A DNA stretch of 55,286 bases from an uncultured Lachnospiraceae bacterium (GCA_910577655.1 CAJTOW010000011.1:1-55286), one strand, 5' to 3'; positions 32,887 to 42,878 are shown, counted from the first letter of the stretch. Program-made: numbers and translations. The notes: generated by a model from the letters alone, not told the origin.

Positions 32887-33810
32887 TCAATGGTCACATA
32901 GACGCTCAAGCCATGATTGTACCAGAGAAATCCAGTTTTGACAACTGGGTTCCACGGAATTTTCCCGGCTTCCGGCAGTTTCCTCAATGGCCAGGGACAG
33001 TCCGTGGGCGCCTTTGGGATACAGATGCATCTCAAAGCTGATCCCTGCCCGACGCAATGCCAGGGCCAGAAGAAGACTGTTCTCCACCGGCACTGACCTG
33101 TCTTCCACCGTATGCCACAGAAAAACCGGGGGCATGGAGGACGACACCTGGTTCTCCAGGGACAAAAGCTCCATCTGCTCCTGGTCTGCCTCCGCTCCCA
33201 GCAGATTCCTGAAAGACCCCTGGTGACGATACTCCCCAGACGTGATCACCGGATAGCAGAGGATCAGACCGTCCGGACGGATAGAGGCGGCTGCCTGGTT
33301 CTCCGGCGCATCCGGGCCAGGTAACACTTCTGATTTTCCCCAGTCCCCTTCCGGCCCTCCAGAAAGAGCCTTTCTCCCGCCAGAGTTTAAGATCTCCCAC
33401 ACCGGCTTCCACACAAAGTCCCTGTCCCACAGAGTCCCCAGGCTGCAGGTCAGATGTCCCCCTGCTGAAAAGCCACACACAAAGACCTTATGGGGATCCA
33501 CATGCCACTGTCCGGCTCTCTGCCGGATGAGCGCCACCGCCAGGGCCAGCTCCTGCAGGGCCACCGGGAAACGATTAGGTGCCACACTGTAATCCAGCGT
33601 ACAGGCATGATACCCCATAGCCATGAAACGCAGAGCTACCGGCTCCTTCTCCCGGTCTGAACACATCTCATAGCCGCCGCCGGGAACCACGATCACCACC
33701 GGACGCTTCTTCTTTGGTGCAATGCTCAGGGCATCCTGCATATAGGCAGTCAGGACAGCAGGCCCCGTCTGCTGCCCCGGCACCTTTAATTCTATCTTCT
33801 CATACTTCAT
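32887..33810 (-). CDS. Alpha/beta hydrolase, esterase type
   Basis: Serine hydrolase of 307 residues, similar to small carboxyl/acetyl-esterases. PVVIVVPGGGYEM forms the oxyanion region, GFSAGGH holds the nucleophile Ser, HTVEDRSVPVENS the Asp, and PKGAHGLSLA the His. No signal peptide is seen, so it acts in the cytosol. ATG 33810 follows GGAGGAG; a longer frame to 33873 reaches into the coaBC end and is rejected. Substrate unknown. Confidence 0.86.
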   Translation of the reverse strand: MKYEKIELKVPGQQTGPAVLTAYMQDALSIAPKKKRPVVIVVPGGGYEMCSDREKEPVALRFMAMGYHACTLDYSVAPNRFPVALQELALAVALIRQRAGQWHVDPHKVFVCGFSAGGHLTCSLGTLWDRDFVWKPVWEILNSGGRKALSGGPEGDWGKSEVLPGPDAPENQAAASIRPDGLILCYPVITSGEYRHQGSFRNLLGAEADQEQMELLSLENQVSSSMPPVFLWHTVEDRSVPVENSLLLALALRRAGISFEMHLYPKGAHGLSLAIEETAGSRENSVEPSCQNWISLVQSWLERLCDH

Positions 33811-33847
33811 TGTGATACTCCTCCTTTTGCAAACAGGAAAATAATTT

Positions 33848-35047
33848 TCAGACACTCCCCAGCGCGGCCGCAATTCTGTCCAGAATCCGGTGGGCTACCT
33901 GCAGCTTGGTCATCTTCTCCAGCTCCTCAGTCCTGTCATGGGTGATCAGGGTCACCACATTGGTATCTGTGCCAAACCCGGCCCCCTTGGTTCTCAGATT
34001 GTTTGCCACGATCATATCAATATGCTTCCTGGTCAGCTTGGCCCTGGAATTCTCCAGCATATTCTGGGTCTCCATGGAGAAACCGCAGAGGAACTGCCCT
34101 GGTCTCCGGTGAGCTCCCAGCCAGGCCAGTATATCATCCGTCCGCTCCATGCTGATGTTCATATCCCCATCTGCCTTCTTGGTCTTTTCCGCGTTCACAT
34201 GGGACGGACGGTAATCCGCAACCGCAGCCGCCTTGATGACCGCATCCTGTTTGTCACTGACCTCTGTCACTGCCTCGAACATATCCCGGGCACTGACCAC
34301 CGGCACCAGGGTCACCCCCAGAGGCGCCTCAAGATTCACCGGGCCGCTGACCAGAGTCACCTGGGCGCCGCGCCGTGCTGCCGCCTCTGCCACCGCATAC
34401 CCCATCTTACCCGTGGAGTGATTGGTGATGTAGCGGACCGGATCCATAGCCTCCTGGGTAGGACCGGCCGTCACCAGGATCTTTTTCCCTGCCAGGTCCT
34501 TTTCACAGGCGATCTCAAGGAGAATCCATTCCAGAAGCTGTGCCGGCTCCGGCATCTTCCCCGCCCCTGTGTCCCCGCAGGCCAGATACCCATCTGCAGG
34601 CGGGATCACCTTCATCCCATATCTGCGGCAGATCTCCAGGTTGTCCTGGGTGATGGGATTTTCGTACATGCGTGTATTCATGGCCGGTGCCAGAAGCTTA
34701 GGACACTGGGATGCCAGAAATGTAGTCGTCAGCATGTCATCGGCAAGCCCATGGGCCACCTTGGCGATCACATTGGCCGTAGCCGGTGCCACCAGAAAAA
34801 GATCCGCCCGTCTGGCCAGTGCCACATGCTCCACCTGGAACCGGAAATTCCGGTCAAAGATATCCACCATGCATCTGTTCCCCGTGAGAGATTCGAAAGT
34901 GGTGGGTGTAATAAAATTCGTCCCGTGCTCTGTCAGGATTACCTCCACATCCGCATGCTGTTTTTTCAGCATACTTGCCAGATTGGGGATCTTGTAGGCA
35001 GCGATCCCGCCGCTGACCCCAAGCACTACGGTCTTTCCCTTTAGCAT
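33848..35047 (-). CDS. coaBC: Bifunctional CoaBC
   Basis: Phosphopantothenoylcysteine decarboxylase and synthetase of coenzyme A synthesis, 399 residues. The FMN-binding CoaC half has GVSGGIAAYK, VEHVALARRAD (active His), APAMNTRMYENP and GYLACGDTG (active Cys). The CoaB half has ILVTAGPTQEAMDPVRYITNHS, with KAAAVADYRP and FMVAND-like IVANNL. The next pathway gene, coaX, diverges 291 bases away, so two CoA steps flank one control region. Confidence 0.96.
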   Translation of the reverse strand: MLKGKTVVLGVSGGIAAYKIPNLASMLKKQHADVEVILTEHGTNFITPTTFESLTGNRCMVDIFDRNFRFQVEHVALARRADLFLVAPATANVIAKVAHGLADDMLTTTFLASQCPKLLAPAMNTRMYENPITQDNLEICRRYGMKVIPPADGYLACGDTGAGKMPEPAQLLEWILLEIACEKDLAGKKILVTAGPTQEAMDPVRYITNHSTGKMGYAVAEAAARRGAQVTLVSGPVNLEAPLGVTLVPVVSARDMFEAVTEVSDKQDAVIKAAAVADYRPSHVNAEKTKKADGDMNISMERTDDILAWLGAHRRPGQFLCGFSMETQNMLENSRAKLTRKHIDMIVANNLRTKGAGFGTDTNVVTLITHDRTEELEKMTKLQVAHRILDRIAAALGSV

Positions 35048-35183
35048 AGCCTTCCTCCTTGCTGTGTAAGGTACTCCGGTATCCCCATAGGATCATGTCC
35101 CACAGGATTCCGGAAATACATTGCTTTTCAGGAACAGTATACTATGAACCATTTATGAACGCAAGGTATTGATCTGTCTGAAT

Positions 35184-35270
35184 GTTACCGCTCACGGGGT
35201 ACATGTTACTGTTCACGGGGCGCATCTTCTTGTCCGGCTACGCCAGACAGGAAGCATCGTGAACTGCAAC
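35184..35270 (-). repeat. Deleted family B repeat with an extra terminal copy
   Basis: GTTACCGCTCACGGGG (35184-35199) is followed by GTTACTGTTCACGGGG (35205-35220), then CGCATCTTCTTGTCCGGC and the far end ATCGTGAACTGCAAC. It is the right half of the 151-bp repeat with the left half deleted. It sits between the divergent coaBC and coaX genes, where the rest of the 290-base interval shows no gene. Confidence 0.6.
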
Positions 35271-35338
35271 ATTGTATTTTCAGAAAAAATATGATAGGAT
35301 GATGATATTTGATCCATAACGTATGAAAGGAGCTCCCT

Positions 35339-36112
35339 ATGATTTTAGCCATTGATATGGGCAATACAAACATTGTCATCGGCGGCATTGATTCCGAAAA
35401 AACCTATTTTGTGGAACGGATCACCACCAACCACGTAAAGACCAGTCTGGAGTATGCCATCAATATCAAAAATATCTTCGAGATTCACAACATTGCCAGA
35501 TCCCAGGTGGAGGGCGCCATCATGTCTTCCGTGGTGCCGCCGCTCAATGCCACCCTCTCCTCCGCGGTGAAGAAGATCTTCGGCTTCCATCCCCTGCTGG
35601 TAGGCTCCGGTATGAAGACCGGACTCAATATCAAGATGGACAACCCCAAGGCTGTGGGCAGCGATATGATCGTGGACGCAGTCGCCGCCCTGAAGGATTA
35701 TCCCTGCCCCATTGTGGTCATCGATATGGGTACCGCCACTACCATGTCCGTCATCGACCAGAGCGGCTGCTACATCGGCGGCGTAATCCTGCCCGGCCTG
35801 CGGGTATCTCTGGATTCCCTAAGCAGCAAGACTGCCCAGCTTCCCAACATCAGTCTGGACATTCCCCGCAAGGTCATCGGCAAGAATACCATTGACTGCA
35901 TGCGCAGCGGCATCATGTACGGCAATGCCGGCACCATCGACGGGATCCTTGACCGAATGGAGGAGGAACTGGGCGATACACCCAGCGTAGTAGCCACCGG
36001 CGGCCTCTCCCGGTTCGTGGTTCCCTTATGCCGCCACAAAATCATCTACGACGATGCCCTCCTGCTGAAAGGCCTCATGATCCTATATGAGAAAAACCGT
36101 CCGGCAGTGTGA
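35339..36112 (+). CDS. coaX: Type III pantothenate kinase
   Basis: First committed enzyme of coenzyme A synthesis, 257 residues, ASKHA fold, cytosolic. It has LAIDMGNTNIVIG (phosphate-1), PIVVIDMGTATTMSVID (phosphate-2) and IGGVILPGLRVSLDSL. The usual GxDR motif reads GSDMIVDAVAA, with Met for Arg, a change worth noting. ATG 35339 follows AAAGGAG. Type III enzymes are not feedback inhibited by CoA. Confidence 0.94.
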   Translation: MILAIDMGNTNIVIGGIDSEKTYFVERITTNHVKTSLEYAINIKNIFEIHNIARSQVEGAIMSSVVPPLNATLSSAVKKIFGFHPLLVGSGMKTGLNIKMDNPKAVGSDMIVDAVAALKDYPCPIVVIDMGTATTMSVIDQSGCYIGGVILPGLRVSLDSLSSKTAQLPNISLDIPRKVIGKNTIDCMRSGIMYGNAGTIDGILDRMEEELGDTPSVVATGGLSRFVVPLCRHKIIYDDALLLKGLMILYEKNRPAV

Positions 36113-36137
36113 CGGGCCTGTGATCTCCTTCTTCTGA

Positions 36138-36180
36138 CAAAAGGATGCATGGACGGACTCTGCCAGTCCTGCCATGCATC
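36138..36180 (-). terminator. Terminator of the pRiA4b-type gene
   Basis: GATGCATGG (36144-36152) and CCATGCATC (36172-36180) form the lower stem; inner GGACT/AGTCC extends it. On the minus strand it is followed by CCTTTT. It may also end coaX from the other side, but without a T-run there. Confidence 0.6.
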
Positions 36181-36228
36181 GCCCGAAATACATTTAGTAT
36201 CTGGGATGAAGCACCTTCAGACACCTGT

Positions 36229-37881
36229 TCAGGTATCTGAAGGCTTCCCGCTCCAGCTTCCTTTGCTCCGGATGACCATAGGAACACCGGTATCCTCTTC
36301 CAGGATCCGCAGCACCCTGCACTGGAACACCCATTCCTGATCAAAATCATAGATATACTTGAACTGCATCCCTTCATAGAGCCCCGTCTGATTCAGCTTA
36401 TACTTTTTCGTGGCCCGATAGTGGCTCTCGATCCCTTCCTTATAGTAGCAGTCACGCCCGCTCCATTTGGCATTATCCATAAAGAAGGCATGGGCACAGC
36501 GCTTCCGGGCCGCGAGTCCAAAGGCATCCAGAATCGCTGTGTGCAGCTTTAAGAGGCTGCTGTCAGCAGATATCCGGATATGGCGGTAACAGCCGGCGCA
36601 GGGAGACACACTGATCACATAGGATCTCCCATTTGCCATTTTCCCCTTACCGGCACCATTCTTCCCCTTCTGGTCAAAATGAAATACCTGGTTCAACCGG
36701 CATCTAATGACATCCGGCAGGAAATCCTGCTGTACCAGCATCTCCAGCTGTTCCACGATCTCCCTGGGAAGCTTTCTCATCTCCTCGTCTCCCCTATCCA
36801 GAATCTCCTGGAGCATACTGATGATGCTCTCGATCTCCTCCTCCTCGCTCATATTGAAATGATCCAGAAAATCGTCCTCCGCATCATTCAGCGCTTCCAT
36901 GCATTCCTCCATGCCAAACCGGATCTTCAGTCTCTGACAGAACTCCTCCAGAAACGCATAGGTTCTCTCATCCCGGACCTTAATCTCGAATGGGCAGACA
37001 CCTTCCGCAAGAAGAGCGTCCATAAACTGGTTAAGAAGCTGCTCCGGCGCGTCATCATAATGCTCTACCGGCGGAACCGGAAGCAAAAACTCCGTAGAAC
37101 TCTCCACAGCCAGGAATACCACCGGAAAATGGGGAATCTTCGACTCCTCGTCCCAGACCGGATCCGGGAACCGGACCAGGGCACATTCCCACACCCCCAG
37201 CTTCCTCACACGTTTCAGACTGGCCACACTGATATCATTGCACTTGCCTGGTCTGGGCCACCGCTTCCCGGTAAACTCCGGGATGCGTATCCTCCCCAGA
37301 ACATAGCTGCCGTTCTGCCGCTCCAGAAAAGGAATCTCCTGCTCCTGGTCACGGATATTGCCAAGTCCCAGCTTTGAGGAATCCTTCCCCTTCAAAAGCT
37401 TGGCCATCTCGATGGCAGCGGACAACGCCTCGCAGAGATCCTCCTTTTCCTGATCTGTCTGAAGATGCCATGGACAGCAGTCTGGCTGGAATTTCTCAAA
37501 CTGGGGATATACCCTCTTACCCGATGTACTGATCCCGTGGGCGCGGGCATAGTCCCTTGCATCTGCCCATTCCTCCTGGGTCATTTCTCCCTTGTTCACA
37601 AAGGCGCACCGCAGACAGTCCATCTGAAGGACATATTCCTGATACTCCATAGGCCGCATAAAAAGCTGGTTCACGCGCCCCATGGTCCTAAAGCTTTCCA
37701 GCCCTTTGTCCCCGATATACAACTCCACTGCACACTGCTTCTCCAAAGCCCCCTGAATACTGATATACCCGGTTCTGTCTCCTGACAGCTTTACTGCAAA
37801 TATCTCCGACTCCCACAGAATTCTCCACAGCCTTGTCTTCCTATAGGCAAAGGCCAGCTCATACAGCCTCTCATCTATCAT
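36229..37881 (-). CDS. Plasmid pRiA4b ORF-3-like domain protein
   Basis: A 550-residue cytosolic protein. The C-terminal 120 residues (from YVISVSPCAGCYRHIRISADSSLLKLH, read here as CYRHIRISADSSLLKLH) match the pRiA4b ORF-3/TnpR-like domain found in many bacteria outside plasmids. The N-terminal 300 residues resemble DUF6930/DUF7309-type regions, with several CPWHL and ECALVRFPDPVW patches; an acidic helical stretch (EEEEIESIISMLQEILDRGDEE) lies between, given as EEEEIESIISMLQEILD. Function unknown. It is not evidence of a plasmid here. Confidence 0.7.
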   Translation of the reverse strand: MIDERLYELAFAYRKTRLWRILWESEIFAVKLSGDRTGYISIQGALEKQCAVELYIGDKGLESFRTMGRVNQLFMRPMEYQEYVLQMDCLRCAFVNKGEMTQEEWADARDYARAHGISTSGKRVYPQFEKFQPDCCPWHLQTDQEKEDLCEALSAAIEMAKLLKGKDSSKLGLGNIRDQEQEIPFLERQNGSYVLGRIRIPEFTGKRWPRPGKCNDISVASLKRVRKLGVWECALVRFPDPVWDEESKIPHFPVVFLAVESSTEFLLPVPPVEHYDDAPEQLLNQFMDALLAEGVCPFEIKVRDERTYAFLEEFCQRLKIRFGMEECMEALNDAEDDFLDHFNMSEEEEIESIISMLQEILDRGDEEMRKLPREIVEQLEMLVQQDFLPDVIRCRLNQVFHFDQKGKNGAGKGKMANGRSYVISVSPCAGCYRHIRISADSSLLKLHTAILDAFGLAARKRCAHAFFMDNAKWSGRDCYYKEGIESHYRATKKYKLNQTGLYEGMQFKYIYDFDQEWVFQCRVLRILEEDTGVPMVIRSKGSWSGKPSDT

Positions 37882-38068
37882 CTATATCCTCCCGTGAACC
37901 CATTCCCTGAATACCATAAACATCCTGATCTGCCACCTGTATCCCCGTGGCAGGCCCACATTTGCCATTAACCGTCCCCACGCTTCCTGAACGGTCATAC
38001 CTACCATCATTTCCAGCTGCTGCTTTTGTCTGTCAGGTCCGGAACCCCTGACCCTTCCTGTCTATGGC

Positions 38069-38095
38069 AAAAGGAGACATGTCAGCCATGTCTCC
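38069..38095 (-). terminator. Terminator of the two-component operon
   Basis: GGAGACATG and CATGTCTCC form a perfect 9-base stem with a 5-base loop, followed on the minus strand by TTTT. It lies 8 bases after the hybrid kinase stop codon. Confidence 0.8.
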
Positions 38096-38102
38096 CTGTC
38101 GA

Positions 38103-40649
38103 TTATTTTTTCTTCATATATCGTTTCAGAAGATGGGCGATCTCCTGAACATTGATGGGCTTCGCCGTATGGGCATCCATGCCGCAGTCGAGGCACTTCT
38201 TGATATCATCAGAAAACGCATCCGCCGTCATGGCAATAATCGGAATGCTGGAATCCGCCCGCTCAAGGTCACGGATTTCCTTTGTAGCTTCATAGCCATT
38301 CATCACAGGCATACGCAGATCCATCAAGATCGCGTCATAGAAGCCAACCGGGGACTCCCGGAACATATTTACACAGATCTGGCCGTTCTGGGCCCAGTCC
38401 AGTTCAAGCCCCATCTCTTTCAGTAGTTCCTCTGCCACCTCCCAGTTCAGTTCGTTGTCCTCCGCCAGAAGGATCCGTCTGTCTGTAAATTCTGCTTTCT
38501 CTTCCTCCTGCTTCTCCACAGTCAGGCTATCCGGATCCATATACTGCTTCAGGCCATGGAACAAGGTTGATTTGAACAGCGGCTTGGATATGAACCCGCT
38601 GATCCCGGCATCCTTGGCATCCTCCTCAATCTCGCTCCAGTCATAGGCAGAGATCAGGAGAATAGGCACATGTTCACCCAGACATTCCCTGAGCTTACGC
38701 GCCGTAGTGACCCCATCCATCCCTGGCAGCTTCCAGTCCAGAAGCACGATGTGGTAGTCGTTGCGGCGTTTGTGGTGTTCCTCCACCGCTTTCAGGGCAT
38801 CTTCACCAGACAAGACCCAGTCCGCGGTGATGCCAATGGCTTTCAGGGCATTGACCGTACTCTCGCACAGCTGTCTGTCATCATCCACCACCAGCATATT
38901 CCAGTCGGGCAGGATCATATCCTCCTCCCGGACCGTCGCCTCCTGCAGATCCAGCACCACATGGAATTCGCTTCCGATTCCCAGTTCACTCTTCACCTCT
39001 ATCGATCCACCCATGGCATCCACAATATATTTCGTGATAGCCATGCCCAGACCGCTTCCTTCTGTCTTGCGGACACGGGCACTGTCCTCCCGTGAGAAGG
39101 AATCAAAGATCTTCTCACGGAACTCCGGGGTCATACCGATCCCGCTGTCTCTTACCAGAATATGGATCCTGACATAATCCGTCCCATGATCCGAGATCTC
39201 CTCATACATGGAAACACCGATTTTCCCGTACTCCGGGGTGAACTTGATAGCATTGGAAAGCAGGTTTAACAGAATCTGGTTCAGCCTGACTCCGTCACAC
39301 AATACATTCTCCACAGAGATATCGCGGATCACCACATCAAACTGCTGGTTCTTGCTGCGGATCTGGGGCTGGACGATATTCACAATACTCTCCATCACCT
39401 CCCGCAGGGAAAGCTGGTCCATATTCAGAGTCATCTTCCCGCTCTCGATCTTGGACATATCCAGCACATCATTGATAAGTCCCAGCAGATGTTTGCTGGA
39501 CAAGGTAATCTTTTTCAGGCAGTTCTGTACCTGCTGCTGGTTGTCCAGATTGGCTGTGGCAATGGCCGTCATGCCCACAATGGCATTCATCGGGGTACGG
39601 ATATCATGACTCATGTTGGACAAAAACTCGCTCTTGGCCCTGGCCGCGTGCTCCGCCTCCTCCCGCGCCTTCACCAGATCCCGCATCTGTTGCTGGGTCA
39701 TCCGGAAATACACTATAAAGACGCCGAACAGTACAGCAAGGATGATCCCGCATCCTCCCAGGCTCATAGTGATCCACTGGTGTCCAAGACCACTTACGGA
39801 GTCATCCAGACTTCCGTAGGGCATCACGGCCACCAGATGCCACTCCGAGTAGGGAAGGAGCGTACAGTATATATGCCGTCTCCCCTCTTGGGTCTGGAGA
39901 ATATCAGAATAATCCTCCCCACTCTCCATAGAGGCACTGAGCTTCTCCACGAATTGTTCCGGTGTTACCCCGTTGACAGGCTCGCATACCTCCCGGATCC
40001 GGTCAAAGTAGTTATTCCGGTGAGCATCAAAGCTCCTGACTACAAAGCTGCCATCCTTACGGATAATATGGGAATATACCAGGGAATCCTCTGAATCCAG
40101 GCCGAGAGTTGTCTGGATATACTCCACCGGCAGTCCGGCCACCAGAGCGGCCGACTCTTCCCCTCCCTGCATCGGATATCTGGCCGCCACACCCATGAGC
40201 ACGATCACATTGCCATCTACATCGCTGCCTACGGCGATCTTCATCTCTCCCTCATTCAGGGATTTAAGGAAGGGCTCCGGATCCGTCACCTTGATATGGG
40301 AACCGTAGAGCATCTCGAACTGTCCGTCTCCGGAACAAAAAGCCAGATACTCCAGCCCCCGGGCCTTTGCATTGTAAACCAGCTCCTGCCGCAAAGCCGC
40401 ATCCCCGCTCTTTCCTGCGGGAGTCGTCTCCACCAGGGCCTCCACCTGGGACAGACGCAGGGACATGGTTGTCCCAAAATGATGAGAGATCTGCTCGCTC
40501 ATACTGGACATGTAGATATTGCCCACTTCCTCAATGGTTTCCGAACTCTTCTTGTTCATGTAAACCGCCATGAAGGAAAAGATCACCGCGCAGACAACGG
40601 AAATCATAATCACACTTGTCACTAAAAATCTGACTATTCTGTTTCGCAC
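38103..40649 (-). CDS. Membrane hybrid sensor histidine kinase with two receiver domains
   Basis: 848 residues. TM1 at about 7-29, an extracytoplasmic sensor of about 260 residues (double-CACHE-like: YLAFCSGDGQFEMLYG, DGSFVVRSFDAHRNNYF), TM2 near 292-315, a short coiled linker, then HisKA with phospho-acceptor His348 (FLSNMSHDIRTPMNAIVG), an ATPase domain with N and G boxes (LLSNAIKFTPEYG, DSGIGMTPEF, GSGLGMAI), and two receivers. Receiver 1 has Asp638 (LLDWKLPGMDG), receiver 2 Asp777 (LMDLRMPVMNG). Both look active. The upstream regulator gene is 17 bases away in the same operon and may add a further phosphorylation target. Confidence 0.93.
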   Translation of the reverse strand: MRNRIVRFLVTSVIMISVVCAVIFSFMAVYMNKKSSETIEEVGNIYMSSMSEQISHHFGTTMSLRLSQVEALVETTPAGKSGDAALRQELVYNAKARGLEYLAFCSGDGQFEMLYGSHIKVTDPEPFLKSLNEGEMKIAVGSDVDGNVIVLMGVAARYPMQGGEESAALVAGLPVEYIQTTLGLDSEDSLVYSHIIRKDGSFVVRSFDAHRNNYFDRIREVCEPVNGVTPEQFVEKLSASMESGEDYSDILQTQEGRRHIYCTLLPYSEWHLVAVMPYGSLDDSVSGLGHQWITMSLGGCGIILAVLFGVFIVYFRMTQQQMRDLVKAREEAEHAARAKSEFLSNMSHDIRTPMNAIVGMTAIATANLDNQQQVQNCLKKITLSSKHLLGLINDVLDMSKIESGKMTLNMDQLSLREVMESIVNIVQPQIRSKNQQFDVVIRDISVENVLCDGVRLNQILLNLLSNAIKFTPEYGKIGVSMYEEISDHGTDYVRIHILVRDSGIGMTPEFREKIFDSFSREDSARVRKTEGSGLGMAITKYIVDAMGGSIEVKSELGIGSEFHVVLDLQEATVREEDMILPDWNMLVVDDDRQLCESTVNALKAIGITADWVLSGEDALKAVEEHHKRRNDYHIVLLDWKLPGMDGVTTARKLRECLGEHVPILLISAYDWSEIEEDAKDAGISGFISKPLFKSTLFHGLKQYMDPDSLTVEKQEEEKAEFTDRRILLAEDNELNWEVAEELLKEMGLELDWAQNGQICVNMFRESPVGFYDAILMDLRMPVMNGYEATKEIRDLERADSSIPIIAMTADAFSDDIKKCLDCGMDAHTAKPINVQEIAHLLKRYMKKK

Positions 40650-40666
40650 GTTCGTTCTCCCTATTC

Positions 40667-42745
40667 TCAGCTGTTCTGATCTGGCCGCTGTACCTCTTCT
40701 ATAAGGGAGTAGGTCGTCTGCCCCTCCTGCATGGAGGCATCGTAGAAGCAGTAGCGGCCGCCTCCCGTCCGTTTAACCGTATATAAGGCATGGTCTGCCG
40801 CCTGGAACAAAGTCTCGTATTCGATGCCCACCGTCTCAGTACGGGCGATTCCCATACTGAAGGAAACCGGAAAATTCTTGTAGTTCCCCAGCAGGGAACG
40901 GTAGATACGATCCATGGTCGCTTCAAGCCCCTTATTGCACTCCAGAAAGATCAGGAATTCATCCCCGCCGATCCGGGCCACGATGTCATTGCCCCGGACG
41001 CTGCGTTTGAGCTTGCCGGCAGAATGCACCAGCACCTCATCCCCAAACATATGGCCATATGTATCATTGACGGATTTGAAATGATCCATGTCCAGGACCG
41101 CCAGGGCATAGTGGCTCTCCGGTCGGTTCTGGAGACGTTCCATAATCCAGCTCTTTGCATATTTGTGATTGGTAAGACCTGTCAGGGCATCGTGGGCCGC
41201 CTCATGCTTCAGATGCTCGATCTTCTCCCGCTCCTCATGGATATCCATGGCTTTGCCGATCACACCCATATACTGGGGCGGCTCATCCGCAGACCAGGTA
41301 GCGCGGCAGATAAACCGGAACCACCTGGACTCTCCGCCCAGACATGCCTTGCAGTCGTACTGAATGATGGGATTGTCCGGGGTGGCGCTGTGTATGGCCT
41401 CCCGCAGTCCCTGCATGGACCATTCATCCAGAAGCTGCTGGATCCGCTTGTCATGAAGAGGGTCCATAACCGTCTCCGGAAGTCCGACCTTCTCGGCTCC
41501 CCAGGAGGACAATGTAACCATGGACGGCAGCACTGTATATTCAAACTGTATCTCCTCAGACATGGCAGCAAAGAAATTGTACTTCATCCGCTCATGCTCC
41601 AGAAGCTGCAGGGTACGCTCTGAGGCTGTAAGCTCCTCACGCCGCAGAAGCTCCTCCGTCAGCTCCCGGACCTCACCCGGATCTGTACCTTCACTGTAAC
41701 CGCTGTTCATCCGTTCCGGTATCTTGTCTGAGATCTGTCCCAGACACTCAAGCAGCAGCGGATTGAAGGCGCCGCACTGTCCCTCCCGGATCATCTTCAC
41801 GGCTTCTTCATGGGGAATAGCCTTCTTATATACGCGCTCACTGGTCAGGGCGTCGTAGACATCGGCCAGAGCCACCACCTGGGCGGCGATGGGAATCTCA
41901 TCCCCTTTAAGTCCATCCGGATACCCCCGCCCGTCATACCGCTCATGGTGCCAGCGGCAGATCTCCCAAGCCATCTTAACATGGGGAGAATCCTGATGAA
42001 ACGGCAGCTGCTTCAAGATATCCGCTCCGATAGCGGAATGTGTCTTCATTATGTCGAATTCCTCCGGGGTCAGCCTCCCTGGCTTGTTAAGGATCCCGTC
42101 GGGGATGGATATCTTCCCGATATCATGGAGCGCGGAGGCCGTGCTGATCAGGGATATATCCGGCTGGGAAATCTGGTAACGGTCTGTCATCTGAACCAGA
42201 TGCTTAAGAAACATCTCTGTCAGGACCCGGATATGTACCACATGCATCCCACTCTCTCCGTTACGGAACTCTACAATGTGGCTTAAGATATCCACCATCA
42301 GAGTGTTCTGCTTCTCCTTCTCATAGACCTGCTCCGCCACCAGGTCAATGAGCTTCTTCTGCTTGCTGTAAAGCAGGATCGTGTTGATCACCCTCCGGTG
42401 AACCACACGGGCATCAAAAGGACGGCTGATAAAATCAGTAATGCCCAGATCATAGGCCTGCTCCACCTGGCGTGAAGCGTTCTCCGCAGAGATCATGATG
42501 ACAGGAATGTCATCAATCCAGTGCCGCTGGTTCATGACTGTCAACACCCCAAAGCCGTCCATTCTGGGCATTACAATATCAAGCAATACAAGAGATAACT
42601 CCGTCCCATACTTCTCAAGGGCGGCCACAGCCTCCGTGCCGTCTTCCACCTCAATGATCTCATACTTCTCATCCAGCATCTCTGCCAGTATGGCACGGTT
42701 CATCTCCGAATCATCCACAATTAGAATCTTCTGTTTTTTTGTCAT
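40667..42745 (-). CDS. Response regulator with HD-GYP, PAS and GGDEF domains
   Basis: 692 residues carrying both making and breaking enzymes for cyclic di-GMP. Receiver at 1-120 with Asp56 (LLDIVMPRMDG). HD-GYP at about 140-345 with HDIGK, HHERYDGRGYPDGL and DVYDALTSERVY, so the phosphodiesterase motifs are intact. PAS-like region about 385-515. GGDEF at about 525-685 with LDMDHFKSVND and ARIGGDEFLIF, and the inhibitory RxxD site (RGND) five residues upstream. Phosphorylation by the adjacent hybrid kinase probably sets the balance of the two activities. First gene of the operon. Confidence 0.93.
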   Translation of the reverse strand: MTKKQKILIVDDSEMNRAILAEMLDEKYEIIEVEDGTEAVAALEKYGTELSLVLLDIVMPRMDGFGVLTVMNQRHWIDDIPVIMISAENASRQVEQAYDLGITDFISRPFDARVVHRRVINTILLYSKQKKLIDLVAEQVYEKEKQNTLMVDILSHIVEFRNGESGMHVVHIRVLTEMFLKHLVQMTDRYQISQPDISLISTASALHDIGKISIPDGILNKPGRLTPEEFDIMKTHSAIGADILKQLPFHQDSPHVKMAWEICRWHHERYDGRGYPDGLKGDEIPIAAQVVALADVYDALTSERVYKKAIPHEEAVKMIREGQCGAFNPLLLECLGQISDKIPERMNSGYSEGTDPGEVRELTEELLRREELTASERTLQLLEHERMKYNFFAAMSEEIQFEYTVLPSMVTLSSWGAEKVGLPETVMDPLHDKRIQQLLDEWSMQGLREAIHSATPDNPIIQYDCKACLGGESRWFRFICRATWSADEPPQYMGVIGKAMDIHEEREKIEHLKHEAAHDALTGLTNHKYAKSWIMERLQNRPESHYALAVLDMDHFKSVNDTYGHMFGDEVLVHSAGKLKRSVRGNDIVARIGGDEFLIFLECNKGLEATMDRIYRSLLGNYKNFPVSFSMGIARTETVGIEYETLFQAADHALYTVKRTGGGRYCFYDASMQEGQTTYSLIEEVQRPDQNS

Positions 42746-42849
42746 AAGCTACCACTTCCTCGTGCTAAAACGGTAGCAGCCCGAAAGCCGGAACTGCCGA
42801 AAAATATCTGGTCTGCCCCTTAGATCTGTCCGCAGGGAGTTTCAACTTA

Positions 42850-42878
42850 ATTATATTTCCAGTTCCGCTTTTTGTCAA
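42850..42878 (-). promoter_or_regulatory. Consensus promoter of the two-component operon
   Basis: Minus-strand TTGACA (42873-42878) and TATAAT (42850-42855), both perfect, with a 17-base spacer. It drives the regulator and kinase. The interval 42746-43154 (409 bases) contains this promoter, one 151-bp repeat and the radical SAM promoter. Confidence 0.85.

Noticed and set aside
36229..37881. Evidence of plasmid or transposon origin from the pRiA4b ORF-3 domain.
   Set aside because: The domain is common in chromosomes; no transposase, inverted ends or direct repeats flank it.
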